Assembly (NCBI RefSeq): GCF_046098205.1
Contig: NZ_JBJURJ010000004.1
Span: 62,001 to 126,000 of the forward strand
Direction of reading: 5' to 3'
DNA length: 64,000 nt
Origin: Paenibacillus_AR mesotrionivorans
GTDB taxonomy: Bacteria > Bacillota > Bacilli > Paenibacillales > NBRC-103111
Shown here piece by piece: positions 61,039 to 64,000 of this stretch (position 1 is the stretch's first letter; each line of letters begins with the position of its first letter). The position numbers were made by a program, and so were the translations under genes. Below the pieces are notes generated by a model. It saw only the letters and a program-made list of their open reading frames with translations. It was not told the DNA's origin and ran no database searches.

Positions 61039-62288
61039 GGCCGGACAAGCTCCTCCGCAGCCTTGCGGAAAGCGGCTTCCGTCGGGAAGTCCTGGGCAGT
61101 CCCACTCAACAGCCCCATCCGGTCCCCTTCGAGCCAGAACACATAACGGGTATTGCCGTCCGCAACCAGCAGGGCGTCATGACCGCCGAGCTTCATTGTA
61201 GTTGTGACGCCTTCATAGGCAGGTACCGGCAGGGTGGTTTGCCAATCCCCGATAGCAGCGAGCTTGGTCCGCAGGCTGTCCGGCAGCACGGGCAGGCCCA
61301 GGATGGCCTCCCGGACAGTGGCCGGATCAATGCCGCCTTCCACCGTCAGTACAGGTTTGCCGAATTGGAGCAGACGTACCGGCTTGCCCGACAGGATGCC
61401 CTCGGAAGCAATGCCATCCGGAACATGCAGCATGATGGCTTTGCCATCGGCTTGGGTGGGCAGGAGGGTTGGGCTGCCCAGACGGGCCAGCATCCGGTTG
61501 ACGGCCTGCACATTCAGTGTGAAGGTAAGGGAGGATTCCGGCTGGTACTCCGGATCGCCAGCCTTCTCCAGCCGGATCAAGGAGCCGCCCAGCCGCTCAT
61601 TGGCTTCCTTCCAGGATACAGTCCGGGAGGCTCCCCCGCCGGATTGTGTCAGGCTGCCGAATTGGGCCAGATTAAAGCTTTGGTCACCCTCCGGGGAGCC
61701 CCGCTCCAGCAGATTGGAGATGGCGGTCAGATCATCCGCCGAAATGCCCACACCTACCATATGCTGCACCCGGAAGGTCTGCATCATGGCTGCCAAAGCC
61801 CGGTCGCCGAGCGGTGTCGCAAACAGGCTCACCGCCACCACAGCGGCAGCTGCTCCCGCAGCCCATCTCCGCAGCCGGCGCCTGGCCGGCTTTTCTGCCC
61901 GCCAGGAGCTGTTCCCCCGGTAAGCCTGTTGCACACTCGGAACTTTCGCCGTTTCCGCGGCCGTTGCGCTTTGTACCGCTTCTACTCTCCATGCCTCCGT
62001 CTTTTTCATATCCGTTGCACCTTCCGTTTCATATTGGTTTTGAAGCTTCTCCCACCGGGCCTGAGCTTCCGCCTCCAGCGACAACAGGCCATTATCCCCG
62101 TACTTCCGCTTCAGCTTTTCGTCGATCTGTGCAGCCCGCTTTTCAAATTCAGCCAGTCTGTCTTCCCCGGGTCCATACTTCCGCTTCAACTGCTCATCCG
62201 TCCCGGCAGCCAATTGCTCAAACCGCTTCCACGCCTGGTCCGTATCAAACGCCGGCTCACCGCCGGTTCGTTTCCGTCCGTCCGCCAT
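61035..62288 (-). CDS. Membrane-anchored anti-sigma-type protein
   Basis: 417 residues. The N-terminal ~135 are cytoplasmic and rich in Arg/Glu, with a repeated phrase (KYGPGEDRLAEFEKRAAQ, DEKLKRKYGDNG). A basic stretch and membrane segment lie at ~138-160 (RRLRRWAAGAAAAVVAVSLFATPLG). The remaining ~250 residues are extracellular, with RLGGSLIRLEKAGD and LLQFGKPVLTVEGGIDP resembling the extracytoplasmic part of DUF4367-like regulators. It overlaps the sigma gene by 32 bases. Topology and position fit an anti-sigma factor, though no classical ZAS zinc motif is seen. Sensing role inferred. Confidence 0.7.
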   Translation of the reverse strand: MADGRKRTGGEPAFDTDQAWKRFEQLAAGTDEQLKRKYGPGEDRLAEFEKRAAQIDEKLKRKYGDNGLLSLEAEAQARWEKLQNQYETEGATDMKKTEAWRVEAVQSATAAETAKVPSVQQAYRGNSSWRAEKPARRRLRRWAAGAAAAVVAVSLFATPLGDRALAAMMQTFRVQHMVGVGISADDLTAISNLLERGSPEGDQSFNLAQFGSLTQSGGGASRTVSWKEANERLGGSLIRLEKAGDPEYQPESSLTFTLNVQAVNRMLARLGSPTLLPTQADGKAIMLHVPDGIASEGILSGKPVRLLQFGKPVLTVEGGIDPATVREAILGLPVLPDSLRTKLAAIGDWQTTLPVPAYEGVTTTMKLGGHDALLVADGNTRYVFWLEGDRMGLLSGTAQDFPTEAAFRKAAEELVRP

Positions 62289-62811
62289 GCTCTTCCTCCT
62301 CCTGCCCGTATTTTTTCTTCAGCCGCTCCTCCGCACGCGCCAGCAGGGAGCCGACGATTTTCGGATTTATGTCCAGCCTGCGGGCAATCTCTTCGTAGCT
62401 GTAGCCTTCCTCCCGCAGCAGCAGGGCGGTCCGGTCCCGGTCCGAGAGCTTCTGCAGCACCCGGCGGACAACGTCCTTTTCCCACTCGCGGATCACCTCC
62501 GTCTCTCCCGAAGGAGCGGAGCCGTCCGACCAAACCGCCACACGTGCGGTTTCCTTGGCCAATAAGGTTCTGCCGGAGGCCTGCTGCCGCAGGTAATCGT
62601 AGCCCACCCGGGTCAGCACCCGGTGGAGCCAGGCACCGACGGACTCCAGCCGGTCGGGGGGATTGCGGTAGAGCCGCAGGAACACCTCCTGGGCCAAATC
62701 CTCGGCTGCCGCATAATCCCCGGTCAATGCATAGAGCTTCCGGGCCACGCCGGGATAATGCTCCCGGAACAGGCGCTGGAATAGCTCAGGTATCCGTGCG
62801 TCTTCCTTCAT
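62257..62811 (-). CDS. ECF RNA polymerase sigma factor
   Basis: 184 residues. Region 2 reads LFREHYPGVARKLYALTGDYAAAEDLAQEVFLRLYRNP (core binding and -10 recognition). Region 4 reads VLQKLSDRDRTALLLREEGYSYEEIARRLDINPKIVGSLLARAEERLKKKY (-35 recognition). There is no region 1.1 or 3, as usual for the ECF group. It heads the overlapping operon with the anti-sigma-like protein and the ABC transporter, so it likely controls its own operon and a cell-envelope response. The best ribosome site is AAGGGGG about 10 bases upstream. Confidence 0.94.
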   Translation of the reverse strand: MKEDARIPELFQRLFREHYPGVARKLYALTGDYAAAEDLAQEVFLRLYRNPPDRLESVGAWLHRVLTRVGYDYLRQQASGRTLLAKETARVAVWSDGSAPSGETEVIREWEKDVVRRVLQKLSDRDRTALLLREEGYSYEEIARRLDINPKIVGSLLARAEERLKKKYGQEEEEHGGRTETNRR

Positions 62812-62921
62812 GGTGCCGCCGTCCCCCTTTCGTTATTAAGACGGATGCCGGGCCGGGTTTGTAGCAGGTCTCCAGAAAAATCCCGTTCCCTTTATTGTTG
62901 CAAAATTTTACAAATTATTCA

Positions 62922-62950
62922 TTGACAAAATAAACCAAAAGATTTATTTT
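62922..62950 (+). promoter_or_regulatory. Sigma-A promoter of the thiamine-diphosphate enzyme gene
   Basis: TTGACA (62922-62927), a 17-base spacer and TATTTT (62945-62950), in an AT-rich stretch 67 bases before the TTG start. Confidence 0.75.
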
Positions 62951-63016
62951 AAAGTAGATTCATCCTTATATTAAGGTAATATTACAGAATTTCTTACACA
63001 GGGTGGAGGAGATGTA

Positions 63017-64000
63017 TTGAAGTCGGTTGCAGATCATTTGGCCCAGGCCCTTCGGCGCCTGGAGGTTACCCATGCATTCGGCATTATCGGCAAGTCCATT
63101 TGTCCCGCAGCATTGAAAATGGTGGATTACGGCATAGAATTTATTCCCGGGAGACATGAGGCCAGCTCCGGTTTTGCCGCAGCAGGTTATGCGCTGCAGA
63201 CCGGCCGCCTGGGAGTGGCCTTCGGAACCTCCGGCCCGGGGGGAACCAATCTCCTCACCGCAGCCGCCCATGCCAAAGCCAACAATCTCCCCGTCCTGTT
63301 CATCACCGGACATCAATCCATTAAGGAGCTGGGTCTGCCCCAATGCCAGGACTCCACCTCCTATCTGGCCGATCTGGCGGATATGTTCCGGCCTGCTACC
63401 CTGTTCAGCAAGCTGGTGGAGCGGGCGGACCACTTCCCGACCCTGTTTAACCATGCCATTGCGGCTGCCCTGGAGGGCAAAGGCGGTCCCGCACATCTCT
63501 GCATTCCCTTCGATGTCCAGTCCGAGCGTCTGGAGGAGTTCCGGCTTGTGATTCCCCAGCGGGAGCCGTTGGTTAGTCTGGGCAACCGGGAACGGGCCAT
63601 TGAGGCCATCAACCGGGCGGAACGTCCCGTGATTATTGCCGGCAAGGGCGTCAACCGCTCCGGCGCCCATGAGGAGCTGGTCCATTTTGCCGAAACCTTC
63701 AACATTCCGGTCGTCACCACCCCCGGCGGCAAAGGCGCCATCGCCTGGGACCATCCGTTGTACCACGGACCTGTGGGCGTAGGCGGCTGCACACATGGGG
63801 ACGGGCTGCTCAATAGCAGCGACCTGTTCATCGTGATGGGCTCCCGGCTGAGCGATATGACCATCTGCAACCTGAAGCCCCAGAACCATCCGGCCACGCT
63901 AGTGCAATTTGATATAGACCCTACCTTCGTCGGCAAAATCCTCACCTCCCGGACCATCCCGGTAACCGGGGATCTGCGGCATAACCTGATGCAATGTCTG
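63017..64000 (+). CDS. Thiamine-diphosphate-dependent enzyme (acetolactate synthase/pyruvate oxidase family), 5' part
   Basis: The frame is open from TTG 63017 (GGAGG 7 bases upstream) to the end of the window, ~328 residues. The PYR domain has THAFGIIG, the cofactor-activating Glu in GRHEASSGFAAAGYA, and FGTSGPGGTN. The central Rossmann-like domain has RPVIIAGKGVNRSGA and LVQFDIDP. Such enzymes join or decarboxylate 2-oxo acids using thiamine diphosphate. The PP domain, with the GDG motif that would bind the cofactor, lies beyond the window. Substrate cannot be assigned: acetolactate synthase, glyoxylate carboligase, oxalyl-CoA or sulfopyruvate-type enzymes are all possible. It is divergent from the ECF sigma operon. 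Confidence 0.88.
   Translation, partial: MKSVADHLAQALRRLEVTHAFGIIGKSICPAALKMVDYGIEFIPGRHEASSGFAAAGYALQTGRLGVAFGTSGPGGTNLLTAAAHAKANNLPVLFITGHQSIKELGLPQCQDSTSYLADLADMFRPATLFSKLVERADHFPTLFNHAIAAALEGKGGPAHLCIPFDVQSERLEEFRLVIPQREPLVSLGNRERAIEAINRAERPVIIAGKGVNRSGAHEELVHFAETFNIPVVTTPGGKGAIAWDHPLYHGPVGVGGCTHGDGLLNSSDLFIVMGSRLSDMTICNLKPQNHPATLVQFDIDPTFVGKILTSRTIPVTGDLRHNLMQCL

Noticed and set aside
61179..62864. 561-codon open frame on the plus strand
   Set aside because: It is antisense to the sigma and anti-sigma genes, rich in Pro/Arg/Ser, without domain features or ribosome site. The minus-strand genes have clear motifs.
62830..62870. ECF autoregulatory promoter upstream of the sigma gene (minus strand)
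   Set aside because: AAACC and CGTC can be picked out, but the spacing is about two bases short and the match weak.

Overview
The window looks like a chromosomal segment of a Paenibacillus-type (Paenibacillaceae) Firmicute. The basis is three very large secreted proteins ending in three SLH domains, a YesM/YesN-type two-component system beside LplB/YtcP-type sugar permeases and a lipoprotein binding protein, many AraC regulators, strong AGGAGG ribosome sites with frequent GTG/TTG starts, and U-rich hairpin terminators. This is inference from gene content; no rRNA or tRNA gene was seen.

Layout. 1-1041: end of a BcrA/BcrB-like ABC exporter. 1065-2912: GNAT acetyltransferase and a DUF1062 protein. 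3123-9047: SLH surface protein 1. 9096-11008: EamA transporter divergent from an AraC regulator. 11078-12168: a short ORF resembling the MifM arrest peptide, followed by yidC. 12430-14700: a rearranged patch with two copies of a ytxJ/thioredoxin junction, a lipoprotein gene and a dead SDR fragment. 15015-16450: FAD oxidoreductase plus a tiny ORF. 16675-22389: SLH surface protein 2 (polygalacturonase/pectate-lyase-like), with a likely cre site. 22452-28299: TraX-like protein, UDP-GlcNAc 2-epimerase, MerR-methyltransferase fusion, SDR and a trehalase/GH63-like glycosidase. 28417-38697: AraC regulator, then a xylan/oligosaccharide locus: two permeases, binding protein, GH10 xylanase, YesM, YesN. 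38803-40183: LysE exporter and AraC regulator. 40234-42331: a structured leader with terminator in front of a secreted protein. 42416-46735 (minus): SLH surface protein 3. 46970-50882: small membrane proteins, Rrf2 regulator, MATE exporter and methyltransferase. 50954-58333: epimerase, histidine kinase/LuxR regulator pair, DUF2339, HAD and DUF817 proteins. 58603-59190: repeats. 59216-62811 (minus): ECF sigma, anti-sigma and ABC transporter in one overlapping operon. 63017-end: start of a thiamine-diphosphate enzyme.

How the parts fit. The carbohydrate theme is strong: surface-anchored pectin-type enzyme, xylanase, sugar importer and its sensor kinase, glycosidase, and catabolite control. The three SLH proteins share the same roughly 220-residue module in front of their SLH domains, so they are probably anchored in the same way.

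Most notable observations: (1) a MifM-like translation-arrest ORF whose last codons base-pair with the yidC Shine-Dalgarno site; (2) an intergenic repeat family with four TAACGGAACT/AGTTCCGTTA arms at fixed 50/73/50-base spacing; (3) an unassigned leader RNA at 40234-40346 with mutually exclusive folds and a terminator; (4) a 65-base duplicated leader/promoter block in front of two neighbouring genes.
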